DNA from: Bacillota bacterium
Lineage (GTDB): Bacteria; Bacillota; Clostridia; Christensenellales; CAG-138
Assembly (NCBI GenBank): GCA_023395595.1
Contig: JAEWYO010000047.1
Span: 1 to 17,939, forward strand
Reading direction: 5' to 3'
Length of the DNA stretch: 17,939 nucleotides
A program made the position numbers and the translations under genes. Below, one piece after another: positions 1 to 7,017 of this stretch (position 1 is the stretch's first letter; every line of letters begins with the position of its first letter). Under the pieces are notes generated by a model. That model worked only from the letters and a program-made list of their open reading frames with translations. It did no database searches and was not told where the DNA came from.

Positions 1-6
1 CCCCAC

Positions 7-360
7 ATGGCAGCCAGCACACGATTTTTTCAAATGCCGTTTTCGGATGTTTATCCGCTGTATATCGCCAAGGTTGAGCGAAAAGGCCGCACAAAGGACG
101 AGGTGGATCAGATCATCTTCTGGCTCACCGGATATGATGCTGCGGGGTTACAGGCGCAGATCGAAAGCCGCGCGACGTTTGAGGCGTTTTTTGCCAGCGC
201 ACCGAAGATGAACCCCAAGCGGGAGTTGATCACCGGCGTGATCTGCGGCTATCGCGTGGAAGAGATTGAAGACCCCCTGTTGAAGCAGATTCGCTATCTG
301 GATAAGCTCGTTGACGAGCTTGCCAAAGGCAAAAGCATGGAGAAGATTTTGCGGAGCTAG
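7..360 (+). CDS. DUF2200 family protein
   Basis: This is a 117-residue soluble protein that I recognise as DUF2200. The N-terminal stretch MPFSDVYPLY, followed by KVERKGRTKDEVD and IIFWLTGYD, is the family's hallmark, and the length is normal for the family. The function is not established. There is no signal peptide or membrane segment, so it is presumably cytoplasmic. The ATG at position 7 is close to the usual family start, but only six bases precede it in the window, so the ribosome binding site and promoter cannot be judged. The gene ends in TAG and is followed about 27 bases later by a terminator shared with the convergent glycerate kinase gene. Confidence 0.85.
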   Translation: MAASTRFFQMPFSDVYPLYIAKVERKGRTKDEVDQIIFWLTGYDAAGLQAQIESRATFEAFFASAPKMNPKRELITGVICGYRVEEIEDPLLKQIRYLDKLVDELAKGKSMEKILRS

Positions 361-387
361 CCTGCTCTGCGTACACGCAAGCGACAT

Positions 388-421
388 AAAAAACGCGGAG
401 GCCTTTGCTTCCGCGTTTTTT
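388..421. terminator. Bidirectional rho-independent terminator
   Basis: The perfect 12-bp arms AAAAAACGCGGA (388-399) and TCCGCGTTTTTT (410-421) enclose a short inner GC stem and a four-base loop. A-runs and T-runs flank the GC core, so the hairpin has a U-tract in both directions. It lies between the convergent DUF2200 and glycerate kinase genes and probably serves both. Confidence 0.88.
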
Positions 422-438
422 CATGAGAGAATCTTTGT

Positions 439-1575
439 TTATCTATTTCCGTCCAGCGCCGCTAGCGCGCGAAAAAGGTTTTCAATTGTGAGGCGATAAT
501 CACTCTTGCTGCGGTGCTTCGCCTCCGAAAACGGAATTGCAAGGCGGTTTGTGCTAAAAATCGCGGTCACACCCTCGCGATACGCCTCGTCGATGTCGTC
601 CCCAACGTCGCCAACCACGGCAAACACGGGAATCCCCAGCCGCTTTGCACGGCGTGAAACGCCGATGACCACCTTGCCTCGCAAGCTCTGGCTGTCCAGC
701 CTGCCCTCGCCGGTGATTACGAAATCCGCGCCCGCTACCCGCTCCTCAAAGCGGACGGTATCGAGCACCGTTTCTATTCCGGGATTCAGCCGCGCGCCGA
801 AAAAAGCCACCGCGCCCGCACCCATTGCCCCCGCCGCGCCCGCGCCCGGCAGTTGCGCCACGCGCGCGCCCAGCTCCCGCACGAGAGCTTGATCCAACGC
901 AACCAGCTCGGCATCCAGCAGGCGAACCGTCTGCTCGTCCGCCCCCTTTTGCGGTGAGAAAACATACGCCGCACCGCGCATGCCGTGCATCGGGTTGTCG
1001 ATGTCGCACATCGCGACCACCTCTACCCCGTTCAGCAGACGTTTCGTCCCGGCGGTGTCGATCCGCGCGATCTTCGAGAGTGTTCCGCCGACGGGCACAA
1101 ACTCCCTGCCCTCTGCATCAAAAAAGCGTGTGCCCATCGCTACCGCGGCGCCGCAGCCGCCATCGTTGGTTGCGCTGCCGCCAAGCGCGAGTATGATTTT
1201 GTTTGCGCCGTGCTCCAGCGCGTGCCGCATCAACTCACCAACGCCATAGGTCGTCGTCCGTGTTGGGTCTTTCTCGTCCCCAACCATCGGCAATCCGGCG
1301 GCTGCCGCCATTTCGATGATCGCGGTTTCGCCAAATTTACCGTAAAACGATGGCACGCGCGAAAAATAAGGCCCGGATACTTCAACCGCTACTTTTTCAC
1401 CCGCAAGGCATTCCAAAAAGCTATCCACCGTTCCCTCACCGCCATCCGCAACCGGAAGGCCGACGACCGCGCAATCGGGAAAAAAGCGCGCCGCCTCCTG
1501 CGCCACGATGGCACAAATTTCGCTGGAGGAAACGGAACCCTTAAACGAATCGGACACAACGGCAATCTTTTTCAT
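439..1575 (-). CDS. Glycerate kinase, class II (GlxK/GarK family)
   Basis: This cytoplasmic kinase phosphorylates D-glycerate with ATP; class II members yield 2-phosphoglycerate, feeding glycerate into lower glycolysis. The 378-residue length is standard. Family motifs are all present: SDSFKGS (8-14), PVADGGEGT (41-49), the LGGSATNDGGCGAA block (131-144), CDIDNPMHG (190-198), GAGAAGAMGAG (244-254) and ITGEGRLDSQS (287-297). I chose the ATG at 1575, so the protein begins MKKIAVVSDSFKG. The upstream in-frame ATG at 1644 would add 23 residues that the family lacks, while 1575 has a GGAG ribosome binding site. An extended -10 promoter lies about 75 bases upstream. The gene stands alone and ends at the shared terminator, so its pathway context is not revealed. 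Confidence 0.93.
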   Translation of the reverse strand: MKKIAVVSDSFKGSVSSSEICAIVAQEAARFFPDCAVVGLPVADGGEGTVDSFLECLAGEKVAVEVSGPYFSRVPSFYGKFGETAIIEMAAAAGLPMVGDEKDPTRTTTYGVGELMRHALEHGANKIILALGGSATNDGGCGAAVAMGTRFFDAEGREFVPVGGTLSKIARIDTAGTKRLLNGVEVVAMCDIDNPMHGMRGAAYVFSPQKGADEQTVRLLDAELVALDQALVRELGARVAQLPGAGAAGAMGAGAVAFFGARLNPGIETVLDTVRFEERVAGADFVITGEGRLDSQSLRGKVVIGVSRRAKRLGIPVFAVVGDVGDDIDEAYREGVTAIFSTNRLAIPFSEAKHRSKSDYRLTIENLFRALAALDGNR

Positions 1576-1631
1576 GGAAACTCCACTGTCTCTTCTCTGC
1601 CTCTGGGCAGTATTTCTTTTCTCTCGGTCAA

Positions 1632-1644
1632 ATGTTTGAAACAT
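1632..1644. promoter_or_regulatory. Operator-like palindrome at the glycerate kinase promoter
   Basis: ATGTTT-G-AAACAT is a perfect 13-base dyad with a one-base centre. It sits just downstream of the extended -10 element and overlaps the expected transcription start near 1643. A repressor site is plausible by position, but the regulator is unknown and so short a palindrome can arise by chance. Confidence 0.3.
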
Positions 1645-1649
1645 GTTCT

Positions 1650-1658
1650 ATTGTACCA
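1650..1658 (-). promoter_or_regulatory. Extended -10 promoter for glycerate kinase
   Basis: On the minus strand TGGTACAAT gives the extended -10 TG dinucleotide, one base, then TACAAT, which matches TATAAT at five of six positions. No good -35 box lies at the right distance, which is normal for extended -10 promoters. Transcription would start near 1643, giving a leader of about 70 bases before the ATG at 1575. Confidence 0.5.
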
Positions 1659-1712
1659 GATTTTTGAAAGAATTGACCATGATAAAACAAAAGAACAGCA
1701 GCGAAAGAGAAA

Positions 1713-1742
1713 ACAATGCGCAGGATTGCTCCCGCGCATTGT
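1713..1742 (-). terminator. Rho-independent terminator of the opp operon
   Basis: On the minus strand, ACAATGCGC and GCGCATTGT form a perfect nine-pair stem, extended inward by GGG opposite CCT with one wobble and closed by the loop AGCAAT. The stem is followed by TTTTCTCTTTC. It lies 25 bases past the stop of the last small gene of the opp cluster. Confidence 0.8.
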
Positions 1743-1766
1743 GGTAATGCATATGCTCTTTTGCGA

Positions 1767-2036
1767 CTAGGCTAGCCAAACCTTGACGCAAAAGACGATG
1801 AACAGCACGATGATCAGCGCAAATCCCATCGAATAAAGAAACGCCCATTTCATGCTGGCCAGCATGATCATCCGCGTTTCGCGCGGGGAAACCATCTCGT
1901 GTTTGCGTGCAGTATCCGGCGCGCTCGTCTGTTCACCAAACGTGCGCCGGTAGCCCGGCATACCTTCGACGTTCATATTCACGATGGTGCGACCGTCGTC
2001 TTCCCAATCCGGCTCACGTGTTTCCCGCCGCGTCAT
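1767..2036 (-). CDS. Small single-pass membrane protein at the end of the opp operon
   Basis: This is an 89-residue protein that I cannot assign to a named family. It has a hydrophilic, acidic N-terminal part that includes DWEDDGRTIVNMNVEGMPGY and one strongly hydrophobic C-terminal helix around residues 66-88 (for example ALIIVLFIVFCVKVWLA). It probably sits in the membrane with most of the chain on one side. The ATG at 2036 begins three bases after the oppF stop codon, with only a weak ribosome binding site, which points to translational coupling. It is the last gene before the operon terminator, so it is co-transcribed with the transporter. A role as an accessory or regulatory subunit is inference from position only. 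Its coding status rests on tight operon placement, the clear helix and a terminator just beyond it. Confidence 0.75.
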   Translation of the reverse strand: MTRRETREPDWEDDGRTIVNMNVEGMPGYRRTFGEQTSAPDTARKHEMVSPRETRMIMLASMKWAFLYSMGFALIIVLFIVFCVKVWLA

Positions 2037-2039
2037 GGC

Positions 2040-3014
2040 CTATTTACCATAGAGGTGGCAAACGACAAAGTGGTCGTTACCTGCCTCATAGCGCTTGGGC
2101 ACCTCTGTTTTGCAAATCTCCATGCACTGCCGGCAGCGCGTGTGGAATTTGCAGCCCTTTGGCGGGTTCGCAGGCGAAGGAATGCTGCCCTCAAGGATGA
2201 TGCGGTTCATCTTCACCGTCGGGTCGGGCATCGGAATCGCCGAAAACAACGCCTGCGTATATGGATGCATCGGCTTTGCGAAGATGTCTTTCTTCGTGCC
2301 GTATTCCACCATGTCGCCCAGGTACATGACACCGACCGTATCGGAAATATGCTCCACGACCGAGAGATCGTGCGAAATGAACAAATAGGTCAGCGAATAC
2401 TGCTTTTGCAGGTCTTCCAGCAGGTTGATGATCTGCGCCTGAATCGAGACATCCAGCGCGGAGACCGGCTCGTCGCACACAATGAAATCCGGATTGAGCG
2501 CCAGCGCGCGCGCGATGCAGATTCTCTGGCGCTGTCCGCCGGAGAACTCGTGCGGGTAGCGATCCTTATGGTACGGCTGAAGCCCGCAAGCGCGCATGAT
2601 CTTGGTGATATAATCGTCAAACTCCGACTCCGGCACCAGCTTGTGCTCGCGCACCGCCTCGCCGATGATCTCTCCAACCGGCATGCGCGGAGAAAGGCTC
2701 GAATACGGGTCCTGGAAGATGATCTGCAACTGCGGGCGAATCTTGCGCAGCTCATGCTTTGTCAGATCGAAGAGCTCCTTGCCCTTAAAGAGCACGTCGC
2801 CCGAGGTTTTGTCGTTGAGACGGAGGAGTGTTTTGCCGACCGTGGTCTTGCCGCAGCCGCTCTCACCCACGAGTCCCATCGTCGTGCCGCGGCGAATGCG
2901 GAAGCTCACGCCGTCCACGGCGCGCACCTGCCCCACTACGCGGCCGAACATACCGGCCTTGATCGGGAAATATTTTTTGAGGTTGCGAACCTCCATTACG
3001 ATATCGTCGTTCAT
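2040..3014 (-). CDS. oppF: Oligopeptide/dipeptide ABC transporter ATPase, OppF/DppF type
   Basis: One of two ATPases that power the peptide importer. The 324 residues match the family's usual length. Visible are the Walker A motif GESGCGKT (50-57), the signature FSGGQRQR, the Walker B region ending CDEPVSALD, and an H-loop in LFISHDLS. The C-terminal oligopeptide-transporter domain carries cysteines 288, 294, 301 and 319 in a C-x5-C-x6-C-x17-C pattern, plus an extra Cys297. This pattern matches the region reported to bind a [4Fe-4S] cluster in DppD-type ATPases. The start ATG overlaps the oppD stop by four bases (ATGA) and has an AGGAGG site, so the two ATPases should be made in step. Sequence alone does not separate oligopeptide, dipeptide and nickel specificity. 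Confidence 0.93.
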   Translation of the reverse strand: MNDDIVMEVRNLKKYFPIKAGMFGRVVGQVRAVDGVSFRIRRGTTMGLVGESGCGKTTVGKTLLRLNDKTSGDVLFKGKELFDLTKHELRKIRPQLQIIFQDPYSSLSPRMPVGEIIGEAVREHKLVPESEFDDYITKIMRACGLQPYHKDRYPHEFSGGQRQRICIARALALNPDFIVCDEPVSALDVSIQAQIINLLEDLQKQYSLTYLFISHDLSVVEHISDTVGVMYLGDMVEYGTKKDIFAKPMHPYTQALFSAIPMPDPTVKMNRIILEGSIPSPANPPKGCKFHTRCRQCMEICKTEVPKRYEAGNDHFVVCHLYGK

Positions 3015-4174
3015 GCGTTTGCCTCCTGCCCCGCATAGAGATAGCAGCTCACTGAATGCGTTTTTGAGAGCTTCACCTCACCGGGATACTGTCCGCTGCA
3101 GCAATCACAGCACTGGGCGCAGCGGTCGCGGAAATAGCAATAGTTGGGCATGTTGATGGGATTCGGTACCGAGCCTGGGATGCTATAGAGGCGATCCCGC
3201 TCGCGCCCGACCACAGGTTTGGACTCCATCAGGCCGATCGTGTACGGGTGCGCGGGATGGAGGAATACTTCCTCCGTTGTGCCCTTTTCGACGATGCGTC
3301 CGGCGTACATAACAACCACGTAATCCGCCATCTCGGCGACAACGCCGAGATCGTGCGTAATCAGCATGATCGAGGAGTTGATTTTGTCCTTGAGGTTGCG
3401 CAGCAAATCGAGAATCTGCGCTTGGATGGTCACATCCAGCGCGGTGGTCGGTTCGTCAGCGATGATCAAGCGCGGGTTGCAGCTCAGCGCCATGGCGATC
3501 ATGATGCGCTGGCGCATGCCGCCGGAGAGCTCATGCGGAAACATTTGATATACGCCTTCGCAGTTTGCGATGTTGACCAGCTCCAGCATCTCCAGCGTTC
3601 TTGCCTTCACCTGCTCCTGGGTCATCTCCGGGTTGTGCAGTTGAATGACTTCGTCAATTTGTGCGCCCGTGCGAAAGACGGGGTTCAGGCTTGTCATCGG
3701 CTCCTGAAAAATCATCGACACATAGTTGCCGCGAATGCGCTGCATCGCCTCGGTCGGTGTTTTTGCGATGTCGTAGACGCCATTGCCTGTGTTGACGCGG
3801 ATTGCGCCTTCGACGATCTGCCCCTGCGGGCGCTGCACAAGCTGCATGAGCGAAAGGCTCGTGACACTCTTGCCGCAGCCGCTCTCGCCGACCACGCCGA
3901 CGGTCTTGCCCTGCGGAATATCAAATGTGACACCATCGACGGCCTTGACCGTGCCGATGTCCGTGAAAAAGTAGGTGTGCAGATTGTCAAACTCCGCAAC
4001 GTTATTCGGGTCCCGCATGGTGGTCATATACTCTTCCGGCGGAACATGCGTGCGGTTGCGCTGTCTCTCGATGCGGTCAGTGATACGCCTATTTTCGCGC
4101 GAAATCTTTCGCGATTCCGCGGCAGAGATATAATCCTGACCGTGATCTTTTGATTTTTTTCCAAAGATTGCCAT
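3011..4174 (-). CDS. oppD: Oligopeptide/dipeptide ABC transporter ATPase, OppD/DppD type
   Basis: The second ATPase of the peptide importer, 387 residues. Walker A is GESGCGKS (96-103), the signature is LSGGMRQR, and Walker B ends ADEPTTALD, followed by an H-loop in LITHDLG. Most OppD proteins begin close to the first strand of the ATPase domain. This one has a highly charged extension of about 60 residues first, rich in Lys, Arg and Glu. Its C-terminus is unusually cysteine-rich: Cys346, 352, 359 and 377 repeat the C-x5-C-x6-C-x17-C spacing seen in OppF, and three more (355, 356, 358) lie between. The gene starts 9 bases after the oppC stop and overlaps oppF by four bases. Only the chosen start gives the extension; a later start is possible but no better site was seen. 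Confidence 0.93.
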   Translation of the reverse strand: MAIFGKKSKDHGQDYISAAESRKISRENRRITDRIERQRNRTHVPPEEYMTTMRDPNNVAEFDNLHTYFFTDIGTVKAVDGVTFDIPQGKTVGVVGESGCGKSVTSLSLMQLVQRPQGQIVEGAIRVNTGNGVYDIAKTPTEAMQRIRGNYVSMIFQEPMTSLNPVFRTGAQIDEVIQLHNPEMTQEQVKARTLEMLELVNIANCEGVYQMFPHELSGGMRQRIMIAMALSCNPRLIIADEPTTALDVTIQAQILDLLRNLKDKINSSIMLITHDLGVVAEMADYVVVMYAGRIVEKGTTEEVFLHPAHPYTIGLMESKPVVGRERDRLYSIPGSVPNPINMPNYCYFRDRCAQCCDCCSGQYPGEVKLSKTHSVSCYLYAGQEANA

Positions 4175-4183
4175 ATGCTTGCC

Positions 4184-5932
4184 CTACCTCTTCATCTTGG
4201 GATCAAACGCATCCCGCAGTCCGTCGCCGACGAAATTGAACCCAAGCACCGTCAGTACGATGAGCAATCCCGCCGGAATCCAGATGAACCAATAGTTCGT
4301 CATGATGTGTACGTCGGTTGCCGCGTTGATGATGCTGCCCCAGGAGGCCAGCGGATACTTGACACCGAGTCCGAGGAAGGAGAGCGTCGCCTCCGTGATG
4401 ATGATCCCGCCGAGGCTCATCGTCGCCTGCACGATCAAGAGCGGCATGACGTTCGGCACCAGATGCTTGAAGATTCTGCGCGAAACGCGGATGCCTGTGG
4501 CTTCGGTTGCGACCATGAAATCCTGTTCACGCAGTGAGAGAATCTGCCCGCGTACCACGCGCGCGATGCTCGTCCAACCGAGCAGGCCCAGCACCGCCAT
4601 CAGGATAAATATTCGCTTGATGGGATCGATCTCCATCTTATCCATGACAGTACCGATGATCATGACGATCGGGTAGAACGGGATGCAGTTGAATAGATCG
4701 ACAAAACGCATGATCGCCGTATCCACCCAGCCGCCGAAGTAGCCGGAGATGCCGCCGAGCACGATGCCGATGAGCGTTTCAAGAATGACGACCACGAAGC
4801 CGACCATCAGCGAGATGCGGCCGCCGTACATCAATCGCGTCATCACGTCCATACCGTTGCTGTCCGTACCCAGCGGGTGCGTGAGTGACGGGGCTTCAAA
4901 GATCGTAATGATGCGGGATTCCTTGAGCGTGCGCACGGTATACGTGGTGTTGACGCGGTCGATGCGATAGTCCACATTTGCGCCGGTTTCATCGGCAAAA
5001 GCAAACTTCGCCTCTTTGGCGCGGAGCGCTTCGCGCACTGCCGTCTTAAACGCACCGGATAGGAAGATGTCGTTCGCATTCGCGGAGACGAGGATATCCG
5101 AAACCGAGCAAACCGGTGTGAGGGAATCTCCCGACTTGACCGAGACGATCAAATCATTGGTCTCTCCAGAGATGGCATAGTCCACCCCGTCGAGCTGGAA
5201 GGATGTGCCCCCCTTGACGCGGGCCTGCTCCACCGCATAGCGAAACGCAAAGCTCGACGTGAGCTGTTGGTCACTCTCTGCATACGGGTCAAATACACGC
5301 CGAGTTGCCAGAGCAATGGGCTCCACATGATAGATGGAGCTTGACTTGCCTTCGTTGCTGATCGTGTAGGTCGTTCCGTCGGCATTGAACTGCGTCTGCT
5401 TTCCCTCTATCGCTGTCTGCGCGGCGGCCAAGAACGCCTCGGACGGAACAAATCCCGTCTCCGCAACAGGTTTGAGCGAGAATTTCCCCGCAAGCGTGGT
5501 CGCGCCTGCAATCTTCAGCGCGTCGCCAACGGAATAGAGATCCTCGCCTTCCTTGAGAAGCGAATAGGTCTTGTCTCCAAAGGTAAACGAACTCGTGCCT
5601 TTGGAAATCGCAAGCATCGCCTGCGGATGTGCCGCATCAGGGAAGTCTGCGCCAGAGCGCACGGTATAGCGATAGTCCGTGCTCTGCACGCAGGTTGCGT
5701 ATTCTTTCATGATCGCTTCGTCGTGCTTGAACACCTGGCTCTGACCATAGGGTGTGATGATGCCGCCAAGAAACGAGAACGCAAACATCACCACGAGGAT
5801 GATGAGACCCGTAATCGCAAGACGGTTCCGCACGAAGCGCTTGAACACCAGCATGCCCGGGGAAAGAACGCGGACGCGGCGTTCGTCGTCCAGCTTTTGT
5901 GTGCCAAAGGATTTCTTCTCTTTTGTTTCCAT
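4184..5932 (-). CDS. oppC: Oligopeptide ABC transporter permease OppC with a large extracytoplasmic repeat domain
   Basis: One of the two channel subunits of the peptide importer. It has 582 residues, whereas OppC/DppC proteins are usually about 300. The first membrane helix is at about 39-60. The canonical permease core resumes at THPLGTDSNGMDVMTRLMYG (351-370) and continues to the end, with the EAA coupling loop near 471-490 (MVATEATGIRVSRRIFKHLV). Between them lie about 275 extra residues, placed by topology outside the membrane. This insert holds four degenerate repeats of about 65 residues: each has an Ala-rich helix, then a Phe, then a strand such as GTTYTIS, GVDYAIS or NVDYRID, then a strand ending in a Val. 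An AAAGGAGG site precedes the ATG, 13 bases after oppB. The permease identity is secure; the job of the insert is unknown. Confidence 0.93.
   Translation of the reverse strand: METKEKKSFGTQKLDDERRVRVLSPGMLVFKRFVRNRLAITGLIILVVMFAFSFLGGIITPYGQSQVFKHDEAIMKEYATCVQSTDYRYTVRSGADFPDAAHPQAMLAISKGTSSFTFGDKTYSLLKEGEDLYSVGDALKIAGATTLAGKFSLKPVAETGFVPSEAFLAAAQTAIEGKQTQFNADGTTYTISNEGKSSSIYHVEPIALATRRVFDPYAESDQQLTSSFAFRYAVEQARVKGGTSFQLDGVDYAISGETNDLIVSVKSGDSLTPVCSVSDILVSANANDIFLSGAFKTAVREALRAKEAKFAFADETGANVDYRIDRVNTTYTVRTLKESRIITIFEAPSLTHPLGTDSNGMDVMTRLMYGGRISLMVGFVVVILETLIGIVLGGISGYFGGWVDTAIMRFVDLFNCIPFYPIVMIIGTVMDKMEIDPIKRIFILMAVLGLLGWTSIARVVRGQILSLREQDFMVATEATGIRVSRRIFKHLVPNVMPLLIVQATMSLGGIIITEATLSFLGLGVKYPLASWGSIINAATDVHIMTNYWFIWIPAGLLIVLTVLGFNFVGDGLRDAFDPKMKR
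4898..5623 (-). repeat. Four ~65-residue repeats inside the OppC ectodomain
   Basis: This span encodes OppC residues 104-345. Aligning on the conserved Phe at about 116, 182, 245 and 310 gives spacings of about 63-66 residues. The shared pattern is an Ala-rich segment (AMLAISKG, AAAQTAIEGK, YAVEQARVKG, TAVREALRAK), then Phe, then a Tyr-containing strand (KTYSLL, TTYTIS, VDYAIS, VDYRID), then a strand with a conserved Val (LYSVGD, IYHVEP, IVSVKS, YTVRTL). The copies are too diverged for obvious DNA repeats, so the duplication is old. Confidence 0.7.
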
Positions 5933-5945
5933 GCCGCGCCTCCTT

Positions 5946-6932
5946 TCAGTTTGCCCGGACGCGCGGGTCCGCCACCGCGTACGAGATGTCCGCGATGATC
6001 AAACTAAACTGCGTCAAAACTTCGATAAACACAATATAGAACATGGTAAACGGAATATCGCCCTGCGTGATCGCCTGATAGGAGATATAGCCGATACCGG
6101 GCACCTGAAACAGCGTTTCGGTAATCATCGAACCGCTGAACATACTCGGCAGCAGATAGCTGGCATACGAGATCAGCGGGATCAATGTGTTGCGGAACGC
6201 ATGCTTGTTGATGACCACTTTTTCAGAGAGCCCCTTCGCGCGCGCGGTGCGGATATAGTCCGCATTGAGCACCTCAAGCATATTGGTACGTGTATAGCGC
6301 ATCAATCCTCCGATGGAGAGGATCATCAGCGTGACGACCGGCAGCACCATGTGCTGTGCGATGTCGAGCACCTGCTGCCAGCTCGTCATCTGCTCGTGCA
6401 TTCGTCCGACGATTCCGTAGAGGTCAAACCACCCGAGCTTAATGGAGAAGATATATTTGAGCAGCGTCGCAAGGAAGAACGTGGGCAACGAGATGCCCAT
6501 CAACGCGACGACGGTGACCGTATAGTCCGTCGCGCTGTACTGCTTGCGCGCGGCGAGAATGCCAAGCGGGATGCAGATCACAGCCTGCAAAACAAACGTG
6601 AACATGTTGATGATCACGGAATACCAGATCACGCTGTTAAATTTTTCAATAACCGGCTGGTTGAATTTCCAAGAATATCCGAATTCCCCGCGAATCGCAT
6701 ACCCGAACCATTTGAAAAATCCTTCGAGCACCGAACTATCGAGGCCGTACATCTTGTTGAGCTGACTGATCAGCTCGCCGTAGCTCTTTGCGCCGGGCAG
6801 CGAGCTCAATTGCCGCGCCATGCGCTCGACAAACGAGGTTGGCAAACTGCGCACGACCGCATATGCCACCATCGAGCCGAAAAACACGATAAATAATCCT
6901 AGAATCAGCCTTCGAACAATGAATTTTGTCAT
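5946..6932 (-). CDS. oppB: Oligopeptide ABC transporter permease OppB/DppB
   Basis: This is the partner channel subunit, 328 residues and normal in length. It begins with the typical MTKFIVRRLILGLFIVFFGS first helix. It carries the EAA coupling loop NADYIRTARAKGLSEKVV, followed by HAFRNTLIPLISY and the family motif ETLFQVPGIGYISYQAI. I preferred the ATG at 6932 to the in-frame GTG two codons upstream because GAGGGG sits five bases before the ATG. The C-terminus reads SYAVADPRVRAN; ADPRVR is a widespread OppB ending. Unlike OppC it has no large insertion. It is separated from oppA by 85 bases that contain a strong hairpin and from oppC by 13 bases. Confidence 0.93.
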   Translation of the reverse strand: MTKFIVRRLILGLFIVFFGSMVAYAVVRSLPTSFVERMARQLSSLPGAKSYGELISQLNKMYGLDSSVLEGFFKWFGYAIRGEFGYSWKFNQPVIEKFNSVIWYSVIINMFTFVLQAVICIPLGILAARKQYSATDYTVTVVALMGISLPTFFLATLLKYIFSIKLGWFDLYGIVGRMHEQMTSWQQVLDIAQHMVLPVVTLMILSIGGLMRYTRTNMLEVLNADYIRTARAKGLSEKVVINKHAFRNTLIPLISYASYLLPSMFSGSMITETLFQVPGIGYISYQAITQGDIPFTMFYIVFIEVLTQFSLIIADISYAVADPRVRAN

Positions 6933-6954
6933 GGCCACCCCTCATGAACGACAG

Positions 6955-6995
6955 GAACTTTGCGCCCGCCGTACATAGCAGCGGGCGCAAAGTTC
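6955..6995. repeat. Perfect 15-bp hairpin between oppA and oppB
   Basis: GAACTTTGCGCCCGC (6955-6969) and its exact reverse complement (6981-6995) flank an 11-base loop. In the direction of transcription it is followed by CTGTCG rather than a U-tract, so it does not look like an ordinary terminator. Hairpins between a binding-protein gene and its permease genes commonly protect the upstream message or reduce downstream expression, giving excess binding protein. That is the likeliest role here. Confidence 0.85.
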
Positions 6996-7017
6996 GAATT
7001 TGAATTTGATGCAGTTA

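Noticed and set aside
1648..1848. A 66-codon minus-strand frame overlapping the small membrane gene
   Set aside because: It runs through the opp terminator hairpin and overlaps a better-supported gene in another frame.
1899..3038. A 379-codon plus-strand frame antisense to oppF
   Set aside because: His- and Arg-rich shadow of a clear ATPase gene, with no domain of its own.
4175..5932. The possibility that oppC is two fused or mis-joined genes
   Set aside because: The reading frame is continuous, the core permease motifs flank the insert in the right order, and the insert is a regular repeat, so it looks like a genuine domain insertion.
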